DNA from: Thalassia testudinum | Taxonomy: Eukaryota; Streptophyta; Magnoliopsida; Alismatales; Hydrocharitaceae | DNA length: 64,000 nucleotides | Assembly (NCBI GenBank): GCA_037157565.1 | Contig: JAZHRO010000024.1 | Coordinates: 11,724,501-11,788,500 of the forward strand | Direction of reading: 5' to 3' | Shown here: positions 23,103-33,733 of the stretch, piece after piece | How positions within the stretch are numbered: the stretch's first letter is position 1 | Layout of the letters: the number at the start of each line of letters is the position of its first letter | Notes under the pieces: model-generated | Database searches by the model: none | The model's input: the letters and a program-made list of their open reading frames with translations, nothing else | What the model was told of the DNA's origin: nothing | Made by a program: the position numbers and the translations under genes

Positions 23103-23836
23103 TCTTGTTACGACCCGATCCCAGATCCCTACAGGACCCGAGACCGACCCTCCTCGACTAATCCCAAGACCTAGTCGTCCAACGAGAAATAACCAAAAGC
23201 AAGAAGTAGTTCACATCCACACATACAATGTAACTAAGCAGAAAGAAAATAAGAGATGGTAAAAGAAACAGAGCGAATAGTCTATCAATGTTACAGGCCA
23301 TTACAACTACGACAGAGAAAGTACAGCGAAAAAGTAACTGAAATAGTATTACGTATAACAAAATACTCACTACTACAACAGGAGCTATGGAAAACAACAA
23401 GAAACACAGCTAAGGCTAGGCTCGACTGGGCCCAGCTCCCTCTGTAGTCGGTGGTAATGGCTGCTCAACTCCCTTACCTGAACAAGGTTATAAAATTTTC
23501 GGAGTCAGCGAATGCTGAGTAGAGTGATAATTTAGCCATTTACATATAATTAAGACAAGCAATTAATTTATGTAATTAAACAATTATTCATTTTCATTTA
23601 GTTCAACCAAGTACTTTTAATTTGTTGTTCCTTTATTCACTTAGATCATTTCTTGATCTGGCTTGTTCCTCACGGGAACGATCTTGATTGCAATCTTTTC
23701 CATTATGTAGGAGGTACACGTTGTGCTCTCCTGATCGAGAGAGTCCCCCGTGGTAATCTTACACCCAGTCAACCACCCCGAGGTCATGGTCGCGATGTAG
23801 CAGTGACTACGGCACACGTAATAAAGGCACAGGTAA

Positions 23837-25455
23837 TGATGTAAACACATTTACACTACTTAAGATGTCTATTTATGCATGTTCTTAAGCATAGGATTGC
23901 ATTTTATGATATAAATATTGCATTACATGCATCATCTTGCATTTAGAATACTTTGAATAAAATGAAGGTTAATTGTCTCCTTTTATGTGCTTGGACAGGG
24001 AAAATATCTTATCAGGGCCTCCGATCAAAGATCCAACCGTATGGACGTGATCAAGCGACGATTGGAGTTCAACGATTCCAAGATCACCCTAATCAGGCAT
24101 CCGTAGCATCATATAGTGACCCGGGAACCCTAGAAGATCAAGGGCCAGGATGGTGTAAATTCGCACTTCAGATGACAAATCTGACCGCACGGATGAATTC
24201 GGATCGACGATCGCAGCCCAACGACACAAAAATCCAGTCAATCCGACATCCGTGGCACCATCCACAACTTCCAGAAGATGGACGGCCAAGATGGCGCCAC
24301 GTGGCGCCATCTCAGCCGCCCAAACGACCGCTTGCATTTTGTGAAGGCCCCCTCCCGATCGCTCTCCGCCGTCAGATGGAGATCCAACGGCTGTGGTGGC
24401 TCGCGCTTAAAAGCGTCCGCGCGACCATTTCGTCCGCGTAGCGCAGCGGCGACGCAGCCGCGGGCGAAGCAGAGGTCGCGGGTTCGAGCCGCAGTGAGGG
24501 GGTGGAAGGCGCGGGTGAGCGGGCGTGGACGAGCGTCAGATGGAGATCCAACGGCTGCGCGTGCCCGATAGCGTCGACGCGCGATCGAACGCGCAATCAA
24601 ACGCGCGAGGGGCGAGCTACGCAGCGGGCACGGACGCGATTTAAGCCGTTCGATCGCGAAAGCAGCGAACGTGTGTGGCCGTTGAGCGCACGAGCAGGCG
24701 AGGAGGCGCGCGAGAGCCGACCACTACGCCCACGTTGGGGCTTTAGTGACGGATTTATCCGTCACTAAAGACCCCTTATTTATTGTTTTGAAGTTGTAAT
24801 GTCCACTTTGCCCCCACTCCTTACAACTATAAAAGGAGACCCCCACCATACGAAATTCTCATCCCTTCTTTCTCCTCTCTACCCCTCCAAAGCTCAAGAG
24901 AAGCTTGTCCCACACCCGGGATGCTTCTCGCGAGATAAAGTCTAATTTTCGTTCCCCTTCGGAAGTGGATCCCGCGACGACGACGGCGTGCTGCTTCGTT
25001 CCCGTTCTTCTGCTTCGTCCTGCTTCATTCTCCTTCGTCCAGGCATCGTCCCGTCCGGCTCGTCCTCCAAACAATCGTCGAGGAGGATAATTTCTCTCTC
25101 CCATTCTTATTTACAGCTTTTCTAGTGTAGAATTTTCTGCTGTATAGTGTATTTGATTTTCTGCATTCTAGTGTAACTTTTATAAACTATTGAAATATTG
25201 CATGTATGTTCTCTTTCTCTCTCTCTCTCTCTCTCATAGTTTGATAGCCCAATTGTAATTATAACACCTTGCTTAAAGAAAATCCTAAAAAAATATAATT
25301 GCGAAAATAGATCAACGTAGCCTCCCTATATTCGACCCGGAATTATTTTCGGTATAAATTTTATTTGTTGAACACGAATTCTTCGCTTCCGAACTACAAT
25401 GACAGGTTTTCCAAAACCAATCTCGTTAGTGTAGGTTCGCAAAATCCGTTCAACA
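23837..25455 (+). repeat. 5' LTR of element B
   Basis: Starts TGATGTAAACACATTTACAC and ends GTTCAACA. It holds a perfect 22-base palindrome centred on CACGTG (24290-24311), a tRNA-like A box (24439-24449) and B box (24481-24490), a 14-base-arm palindrome (24741-24770), the TATA box (24828-24836) and a CT microsatellite (about 25211-25236). Confidence 0.9.
24741..24770 (+). promoter_or_regulatory. Perfect inverted repeat upstream of the TATA box in the B LTR
   Basis: Arms CTTTAGTGACGGAT (24741-24754) and ATCCGTCACTAAAG (24757-24770) with two bases between, further framed by GGGG and CCCC. The 3' LTR keeps 13-base arms (34665-34677 and 34680-34692). In element A the left arm has changed (5502-5538 and 11438 onward). 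It sits 58-87 bases upstream of the TATA box. Confidence 0.7.
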
Positions 25456-25458
25456 TTT

Positions 25459-25476
25459 TGGCGCCGTTGACGGGGA
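25459..25476 (+). other. Primer-binding site of element B (tRNA-Asp, one mismatch)
   Basis: TGGCGCCGTTGACGGGGA begins three bases after the LTR. It differs at one base from the site in element A (GAC instead of GCC), which itself matches the plant tRNA-Asp 3' end exactly. Confidence 0.85.
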
Positions 25477-25621
25477 GGCAACGATTTCCGATCTTTTCTT
25501 TACATTTCTTGCACTTTATTTGTTTTCTAACTAGCTTTCTCTTGTGTCTATTGTTTTGCAGAGACCTCCATCAAGGAATCAACAAACGGTAGACTGGAGT
25601 AAAGTGCAGTTGAAGACAACT

Positions 25622-26663
25622 GTAAGTGCTTCCCCATTCTTTCCCCCTCCATAGATTTCATTCGCCACATTAAATCCAAATCCCAATTAACCTAGGTGTT
25701 TGCATAAATCCTAGGAATAGTTTGGTTGTTTGGATTTTCACTCACATTCATTCCACCCTCATTTATAAAAAAATAACAAAAAGATAATCTTGTGGGGTAA
25801 TATTCAACAAACACACAACACACACCCACATTCAAGGCACTTGATCAACTTGATTTGTTTTCTACTCAACCAGGTTCTGATCTGTGGAACCGGTACACAC
25901 AAAGCAACACATAACAGAGTAGAAATCATTCTAGGTTAATCATCTTTGAGTGCCTAACTTAGTGGTGCATTTGTGGCCAGTTGTTTGAGTTGTTTGGGCC
26001 GCACCACTTTATTTTAAAACCAACTCATCAAGTAGCACCTCCTTAGGGTTTTCAATCTAGGTATATTCCAGGCACTCCACTTTCTTTGTGATTTTAAAGG
26101 AAAACAATCTTCACCCGTGTTTTACAACTTGGTTTGCCTAGAAACTTAATTGCAATTCACCTAATTTAAAACCCTAAAAGCTACTTAAGCAAGATTTGAA
26201 CACTAAAATTCACACATTATCAATAATCTTGCTTGAAAACCTTGGTTGTGCACGCACTTACACAAATCTCAATCAATCATTAAGGGCACAACCCATTGTA
26301 AGGGCCCATCACATTCCATAAGCACCACAATCCCAGGCCTTAATAAAATTGAGTAGACGTTGGCCTTAAGGTTTGATTCGCTCTTCAGGGCCTAGTCTGA
26401 GATTATTTTTTATTAACCTACTTGTACTGATTAATCTGATGTCTAGCTAGGGGAGCAGAGTCAAACGATCGCAGCTGGGGGGTACACTAGGAACCGGAGG
26501 CGAAAGCCAAAGGAAGAACCTTCTCCCCAGTCCCTCCTTCTAACTGGTTGGATTAAACAGACGCAAGTAAAGTAAATCACTTACAGTCTTAAGGCTGGTT
26601 TTGGGAGTCAGTAGATCCTTAGGCTACCCCACTTAAGGACAGCTTTGTTTTGTTGTGCTGCAG
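25622..26663 (+). other. Probable leader intron of element B
   Basis: GTAAGTG donor at 25622 and acceptor GTGCTGCAG ending at 26663, 1042 bases apart, at the same relative places as in element A. The stretch is non-coding, contains many short stop-broken frames, and its sequence is homologous to that of A. The gag ATG follows 39 bases after the acceptor. No transcript was available to test it. Confidence 0.45.
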
Positions 26664-26701
26664 GGTCCATATCCCCAGTCCTTCCGACCTTCTCCTAGTT
26701 T

Positions 26702-28500
26702 ATGCTGGGAAGATGGTCATTGAATCCCCGATTGGAAGGACCGTTAGAACATTCTAGGAGGTGCAAGTTAGATTTTGGTCAATTTGATCCCATGGCCGAA
26801 CAACAGCCTCCTCTGCTTGAAAATCCACAGGAAGAATTTAGAAGGCAGCTGGAACAAATGCAGAGAATGCAAGAATGGTTCCAGAGAATGCAGGGCGCTC
26901 AGCCCTTGAAGGATTTTTAAGATCCTTCGAATTACGGGGAACGTCCCGGCGTCCAGATTCTAGCCGGTGACGTAGAAATCAAGCCCCAGGTGTTAAGCCT
27001 GATTAAACATTATCATGGGCTTGGCTCTGAAGATCCGTTTCAGTACTTGGAGGATTTGACCACTTTGGTCCAGACCACCAAGGCTCGAAACGTTAACGAG
27101 GAGCAAATGATCATGAGGCTCTTCCCCCACTCTCTTAGGGATAAAGCCGCACATTGGTATAGGACAATAGGAAGACCAATTACAACTTGGAATGAGTTGA
27201 AATCGGCCTTTCTGAATAAATTCTTTCCAGTCGGTCGTACTAATGCTTTGAGACGGGCAATCACTACTTTTACCCAGCGGTCGGGGGAGCAGTTTCATGT
27301 GGCCTGGGAGCGATTCCAGGACTTATTGCGGAGGTGTCCACACCACGAGGTGCCGAAATGGCAACTCGTGCAGATCTTCTATCATAGGTTGAATGAGCAA
27401 CTCATAAACCATGTGGATGCTTCTTGCGGAGGCAATTTCCTCAATAAAGATGCAGATAGTGCACATGATTTATTTGAGGAAATGAGTGAGAATTCAACTA
27501 ATCATGCCTCCATGGATACTTTTAACCCGTCCCAGCAACCCAGATCAAATGTCAATGAAGTCCATGACTCTCATTCATTTGATATGGAATTGATTTGTAA
27601 TAAACTTGATAAGGTGGACTTGGTTGCTAAAAGAATGGAAGAGTGGATGGCTGGCAATTCTATGAACAACTCTCAATCCACTCAATCCCAAAATTCGGGA
27701 TTCCATTCCTCACGAGCTCCTTCTGGACGGGAGTTCGTGAATCAACTCGATGTGACTCAATCTATGAGTCAGCATTTCTCGGAACCCCATGGGTTCCCAA
27801 CTGGGGCCTTTGATCCCAGTTTTTCTGATCCTTCCCTTTCTTTCTCTCCATCCTCACCCTATGAGGATGTCTGTGCTGTACAAGAGAATGTTAGATCCAA
27901 CCCCTACTCGAATGCCTATAATCCAGGTTGGAGAAACCACCCTAACTTCTCTTGGAAAAATCCGGGGCAACAGACCCAATTCCAACCCAGCAACTATGCT
28001 CCGCAACGTCCAATGGGTCAGGGTCAAGTATATACTCAGTTGCCTCCGAATCAGGTTAATCAGCCAACTTGGAATGCCCGTCAACCCGCAGGGCAGGCTG
28101 ATTTGAACCGTCAAATGGTAGAGATGCAAGGATCTATGCTCCAGCTTATGCAGCAAATGAAAAACTCACTGGACAACTTGCAATCCGGGCTCATTGCTAA
28201 CTCTCGTCAACCCGGATCTCTACCATCCCAACCCGTACCCAACCCGCGAAACATTATAAATTCGGGCAATCAAGCCCAAGGATACGGAAATCAGAGGGAC
28301 CCGCATGCACATGCTCAGGTGGTTGAGCAGGGTTCCTCGTCTTCTTCTTCTGCTAATCAACAATTCATGGTCAATCAAGCCCCTCCAATCTTTCCTAACC
28401 CTCCCCAAGACCCAAATTCTTACGCTTCTGCAAATTCTGTCACTTTGAGGAGTGGTAAGAAGACTCAGGATCCACAACCACACTATTCTGATCTTTTGAA
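26702..28500 (+). pseudogene. Element B gag (Athila type)
   Basis: The start is ATG 26702. After 72 codons a TAA (26918-26920) interrupts the frame, which then resumes in phase. The capsid region (about 27000-27450) matches the Retrotrans_gag family: VLSLIKHYHGLGSEDPFQYL, MRLFPHSLRDKAAHWY, LNKFFPVGRTNALRRAI, RRCPHHEVPKWQLVQIFYHRL. The C-terminal half is rich in Asn, Gln, Ser and Pro, with a segment NPGWRNHPNFSWKNPGQQ seen in Athila-group Gag. I see no CCHC knuckle. It would build the virus-like particle in the cytoplasm. Confidence 0.88.
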
Positions 28501-29400
28501 TCCTGAAGAATCTGAGGAGAGAGAGGAGAATTCTAGAGAAGAAATCAAGGCTCAGGAACATCATTCCAAAGATCTGACTCATGTTCCTTTTCCTGAAGCC
28601 TTAGCTAAAGCAAAGAAGAAGAAGTCTGTTGATAGCAATGAGGAGCTTCTGAATTTATTTAAGAATATTGAGATTAATATTTCGCTCCTTGATGCTATCA
28701 AGCACATACCGGCTTACGCAAAATTTTTAAAGGAATTATGTACACAAAAGCGTAAGTCGAGAGAATCTGTTCCGAGGAAGGTGGTACTCTCCGAGCAGGC
28801 TAGCTCTGTTATCCTGCACTACCTCTCTCAGAAAAAGAGAGATCCTGGTGCTCCTTTGATTTCTTGCATTATCAGAGATTACACATTTGATAGAGCACTT
28901 TTGGATCTCGGTGCATCCATCAACCTAATCCCGACTTCTCTTTATGAGAAGTTTGGGTTAGGTGAACTTCAGCCAACTTCAGTAACGCTACAGTTAGCGG
29001 ACCGTTCGGTCACAAACCCGCGAGGCGTTATTGAAGATGTTATAGTTAAGGTCAAGGATTTCTATTTTCCTGTAGATTTCCTTGTCCTTGACATGGATGT
29101 ACCAGATAATCCGAGGAACACGCCCATCATTCTGGGGCGTCCGTTCCTGGCTACCGCAAAGGCCAACATTAATTGTGAAAGCGGTAGCATGGAAATCGCC
29201 TTTAGGGACCAACGAATGAAATTGGATATTTTTAAGGCGATAAACAAATTTGAGGATTGTGGATTTATTGAGGAACTTGATGAGGATCATGTTAATATTG
29301 AAACTTGTTTGACAGTTTCTTCAACTGAAAGTTCCTCTTTGGTTGATGAATTTGACCTGCAACCCTCTGACCTGACATCTTCGGAAGAGGTTACTGATTT
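28500..29400 (+). pseudogene. Element B aspartic protease region
   Basis: In frame with gag. Contains LLDLGASINLIPTSLYEKFG near 28900, the Athila-type protease active site (Asp-Leu-Gly rather than Asp-Thr/Ser-Gly), then PTSVTLQLADRSVTNPRGV and the second signature IILGRPFLATAKANI. This stretch itself is open. It would cleave Gag-Pol into its parts. Confidence 0.85.
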
Positions 29401-30990
29401 TGTTCACTCAAAACCTCTTCCTCTTGTTGAATCTTCAGCATCTACCCTACCATCAATCATTACCCCACCCCAGCTTGAATTGAAACCATTGCCTGAGAAT
29501 TTAAAATATCAATTCTTAGGACCGCAAAATACGCTCCCTGTGATTATTAGTGCTAAATTGATAAAGGAGCAAGAGATTAAATTGATTAAGGTCCTAAAGG
29601 AACATAAGGAGGCAATTGGTTGGACCATTCATGACCTCAGGGGGATCGAGCCATCTTACTGTAATCATAGAATATTTTTGGAAGATGGATCCCGCCCTTC
29701 TCGCCAGATGCAGAGGAGATTAAATCCAAATATGCGAGAAGTGGTCAAAAAGGAAATCATCAAGTGCCTCGATGCAGGAATTATTTATCCAATCTCTGAC
29801 AGTCCCAGGGTAAGTCCCGTTCAGATTGTTCCAAAGAAAGCCGGGATTACTGTTGTGACTAATGAGAGAGGTGAATCTGTCACAACTCGTTCAGCTTCCT
29901 CTTGGAGAGTTTGTATTGATTACAGGAAGTTGAACACAGCCACTAAAAAGGATCATTTTCCCCTGCCCTTCATTGATCAAATCTTGGAAAAATTAGCTGG
30001 GCAGAAGTACTTCTGTTTTCTTGATGGGTACTCGGGATATAATCAAGTTCCTATCCATCCCGAGGATCAGGAAAAAACTACTTTCACCTGTCCCTACGGA
30101 ACCTTTGCTTTTCGTAGGATGCCTTTTGGGTTATGCAATGCACCTGCGACTTTTCAAAGGTGTATGCTAGCCATATTTTCCGACATGGTGGGAGAGTTTA
30201 TGGAAGTCTTCATGGATGATTTCTCTGTTTTCGGAGAATCATTTGACTCTTGTTTGGCTAATTTAGAAATGATTCTTAAGCGATGTATCAAGACACGACT
30301 GGTCCTTAGCTGGGAAAAGAGTCATTTCATGACCCAAGAAGGCATCGTTTTGGGTCATGTAATCTCTGAACGGGGAATTGAAGTGGACAAAGCTAAGGTT
30401 GATGCTATCGCTAAACTTCCTCATCCCACATCTGTTAAACAAATCAAATCATTTCTTAGCCATGTGGGATTTTATCGAAGATTCATCAAGGATTTCTCGA
30501 AGGTTGCTCATCCTTTGAGCAATCTTCTTGCCAAAGAAACGCCGTTTGTTTTTGACGAATCATGCTGAAAGGCATTTGATTTTCTGAAAACGGCAGTCAC
30601 CTGTGCTCCAATTTTGCAGCCACCAATTTGGACAGCCCCATTTGAGATCATGACCGACGCTTTTGATTACGCGGTCGGGGCTGTCCTGGGTCAGAAAATT
30701 GACCGAAAGCCCTCTGTCATTTACTACGCTAGTAAAACTCTGGATGAATCCCAGAGGAATTATACTGTTACTGAAAAGGAATTACTAGCTGTAGTATTTG
30801 CTTTGGAAAAATTCAGGGCATATCTCTTGGGGTCTCATGTTATTGTTTATACCGACCACTCGGCCTTGAGACATCTCTTGGCTAAAAAGGATGCTAAACC
30901 CCGGCTTATTCGTTGGATTCTTCTTCTTCAAGAATTTGATCTTGAAATCAAGGATAAAGCCGGGGTACAAAATGTGGTAGCGGATCATTT
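29400..30990 (+). pseudogene. Element B reverse transcriptase and RNase H
   Basis: Reverse transcriptase motifs in order: VCIDYRKLNTATKKDHFPLP, FLDGYSGYNQVPIHPEDQ, MPFGLCNAPATFQRCMLAIF and the catalytic FMDD at 30209-30220, then GIVLGHVISERGIEVDKAK. A single TGA (30566-30568) interrupts the linker FDESC/KAF and the same frame continues. RNase H follows with [34 protein letters not shown] and [19 protein letters not shown], ending at [10 protein letters not shown]. All catalytic positions I can check in RT are present. Confidence 0.9.
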
Positions 30991-32373
30991 GTCGAGACTC
31001 CTAGGTGATTCTTCTTGTCCGGATATTCCGATTGCTGACACTTTTCTGGACGAAACCATTCTTACAGTTTTAGGTGTCCACTCCCCATGGTTTGTTGACA
31101 TTGTTAACTATTTGGCCGTTGGTCAAATCCCCCAGGATTGGACCAAGCAACAACGAGATAGACTGAAATCTGAGGCCAAATACTACTTTTGGGAGGACCC
31201 TGAACTGTATCGCATCGGCTCTGATCAGATTATTCGCCGATGCATACCGGAGAATGAATTCAATAGTATACTCGAGTTCTGCCATGCATCTGGGTGTGGT
31301 GGACATTTCTCTGGGAGAAAGACGGCTGCAAAAATCTTGCAATCTGGCTTCTATTGGCCGTCTTTATTCAAGGATGCCCAGGACTTCTCAAGGTCGTGTT
31401 CTCGATGTCAGTCACTCGGGAACATAACTAAGAGAGATATGATGCCCCTAAACCCTATTCTTCCTGTAGAAATTTTCGATGTTTGGGGCATCGATTTCAT
31501 GGGACCCTTTATCCCTTCATTTGGACATCAGTACATTCTTGTTGCTTTTGATTATGTGTCCAAATGGATTGAGGCAATTCCCACCCGAACCAATGACCGC
31601 AAGGTGGTTATCAATTTTGTCAAGAAAAATATCTTCAGTAGGTTCGGGATTCCGAGGGCTATCATCAGTGATGGTGGCACTCATTTTACTAATGCCCAAT
31701 TCCAAAATTTATTGGCCAAATACGGGGTTAATCATCGAATTTCCACACCTTACCATCCCCAAACAAATGGACAAGCCGAGATCTCCAATCGAGAGATCAA
31801 GAACATTCTGCAAAAAATGGTTAGGCCTGATCGTAAGGATTGGACTCAAAAGCTTGAGGACGCACTTTGGGCCTACCGTACGGCGTATAAAACGCCCATC
31901 GGTATGTCTCCATTCCGTTTGGTGTATGGAAAGGCGTGCCATCTACCCGTAGAGATTGAACACAGGGCATTCTGGGCAATCAAACAATGCAATTTAGATT
32001 TGAATCTAGCTGGAAAGACCAGGAAACTCCAACTATCTGAGTTGGAGGAGCTTAGAAATGATGCTTATGAGAATGCCAAGATCTACAACGCTCGGACCAA
32101 AGCTCTACATGATCAATTGATTTCCCGCAAGAGTTTTGAGCCAAACCAGAAGGTCTGGTTATTTGATCTAAACTTAAGCTCTTTCCTGGTAAACTTAGAT
32201 CTAAATGGAATGGCCCATTCATAATTGATCAGATTTTTCCTAATGGTGCCGTTTAGATTTCTGACCCAAAGACAGGTAACACCTTTAAAGTCAACGGTCA
32301 ACGTTTAAAGCCTGTTGTTGACCGTAATCTTCCAGAACACATCTCAGACTCTGTTGCTCTAGCCATTCTGTGA
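30990..32373 (+). pseudogene. Element B integrase with C-terminal frameshift
   Basis: The H2C2 zinc region ([20 protein letters not shown] ... CSRCQSLG) is followed by the DDE core: [19 protein letters not shown] and [19 protein letters not shown]. The readable frame runs to 32224, but from about 32170 the expected sequence ([17 protein letters not shown]) is in the next frame, so a one-base change occurred. That frame has a TAG at 32254-32256 and ends at TGA 32371-32373. No chromodomain is present, in keeping with the Athila lineage. Confidence 0.88.
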
Positions 32374-33733
32374 CTTCTTTGGCTGGACTTCGCCTAGCTA
32401 ACGACATTAAACTCAGCAATTGTACATATGACACAAGGCTGATACGAGCTTCATATCCAGGTGACATCTTTCATATTCTACCCTTTCTTTCATGTCTCTT
32501 TTTCAATGAGGACATTGCATCAGCTAGGCAGGGGGGGTGGATTCATTCTTGAATTATTTGGTCAGCCTTGTGAAATCCATGTAAATTATTTCTCTTCTTA
32601 AAAAAAAAAAAAATTTAGGAAGGATTAGTTGGACATTAAGACTTTTCAATCCTAAGAAATTTTACATTAGGATCTGAACACAAAGACCCCTCAGGTCTTT
32701 GGACTTAATTAACCTAGGTATCCACTAAAATGTGGATTTGTTTCTGAGTCCTCACCATCTTAATTCTATTATAATCGGAATAAATAAGTTTGGGTGATAA
32801 GTACACGACTTATCAACCCGCCCTATGATTTGAGGGAATTTTGAGTTTTAAGCATCTACACACTTTCTTTGCACTGACTCGTTCGACGATTCTAACGGAA
32901 ATTGGGTAGCTAATGAACCTTCTAGGGTGATATGGCTGGCAAGTTATCGTGGGTAACAGCCCATAGGTAAGTTGTCCAGAGCCCAATCACTGGACCTTTT
33001 TTAGTTTGCTGCCTTTAGGTAACTCTTGGACTAGGGAAGCCACCTACTTAAAAAAAAAAAAAGGGGAGAAAAGAACAAAGAGAAATAAGCCACACTTCGC
33101 CGCACGAGTATGGCTGGCAAGTTGTCGGTGGTAACAGCTCATCAACCGGTTGTCCAGAACCCAGCTCAGAAATGCACCAAAAATTCCCAAAACACTTAGG
33201 AAGAAGCGGAGAAGTAGAATAAACCGGGGAGATATACACTGGATTCACCCTTGTGTTGACCCCGTAAAAAAAAAAAAGTAGGGAGAAAGCTACCGGTTGT
33301 AAAGATACACTTTTAGGTAGAATTCTGGTTAGGTCACCTAGAGGCGTAGAAATCCGAAGTCCGTTCTAACTGCCGGTCAATGAGTCTATCACAATCACAA
33401 TAAGATGCTTAAAGCTTAGGGTTCTCATCAAATTTTGGGTGAGTTGAATGGTCGTAGAAAGGCACTCTTAAACTCGAAAATTTGAAAATCCAAAAAACAA
33501 ATTAGAAAAGAGAAAAAGAAAAAAAGAAATTTTTCTTTCAATAAGGCGAGAGCTTGAAGCAGTCTGCATTTTGGCTGATACCCAGGCACTGTTGTGTCTT
33601 TGAAAGTTCAGTTCCTAAGTAGACAATTTCTTAATGATCGAAAAATAACTCAAGTCCAAATAATCTAACCTAATTCTTTTATAAATAGCATATAGTTTTT
33701 GCTAGGGACTAGCAAAAGATAGGCATGGGGGTA
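32374..33733 (+). other. 3' UTR and polypurine tract of element B
   Basis: Non-coding, with no envelope-like frame. It contains a G-rich word GGCAGGGGGGGTGG near 32526, two diverged copies of a roughly 60 bp sequence (from 32931 and from 33109), A-runs, and the tract GGCATGGGGGT directly before the 3' LTR. Closely similar to the 3' UTR of element A. Confidence 0.75.

Noticed and set aside
24439..24490. A true tRNA gene
   Set aside because: A and B boxes are present but I could not draw acceptor and anticodon stems, so I report only tRNA-like boxes.
32374..33733. Envelope-like gene expected in some Athila elements
   Set aside because: No frame above about 60 codons; the sequence is shared with the non-coding 3' UTR of element A.
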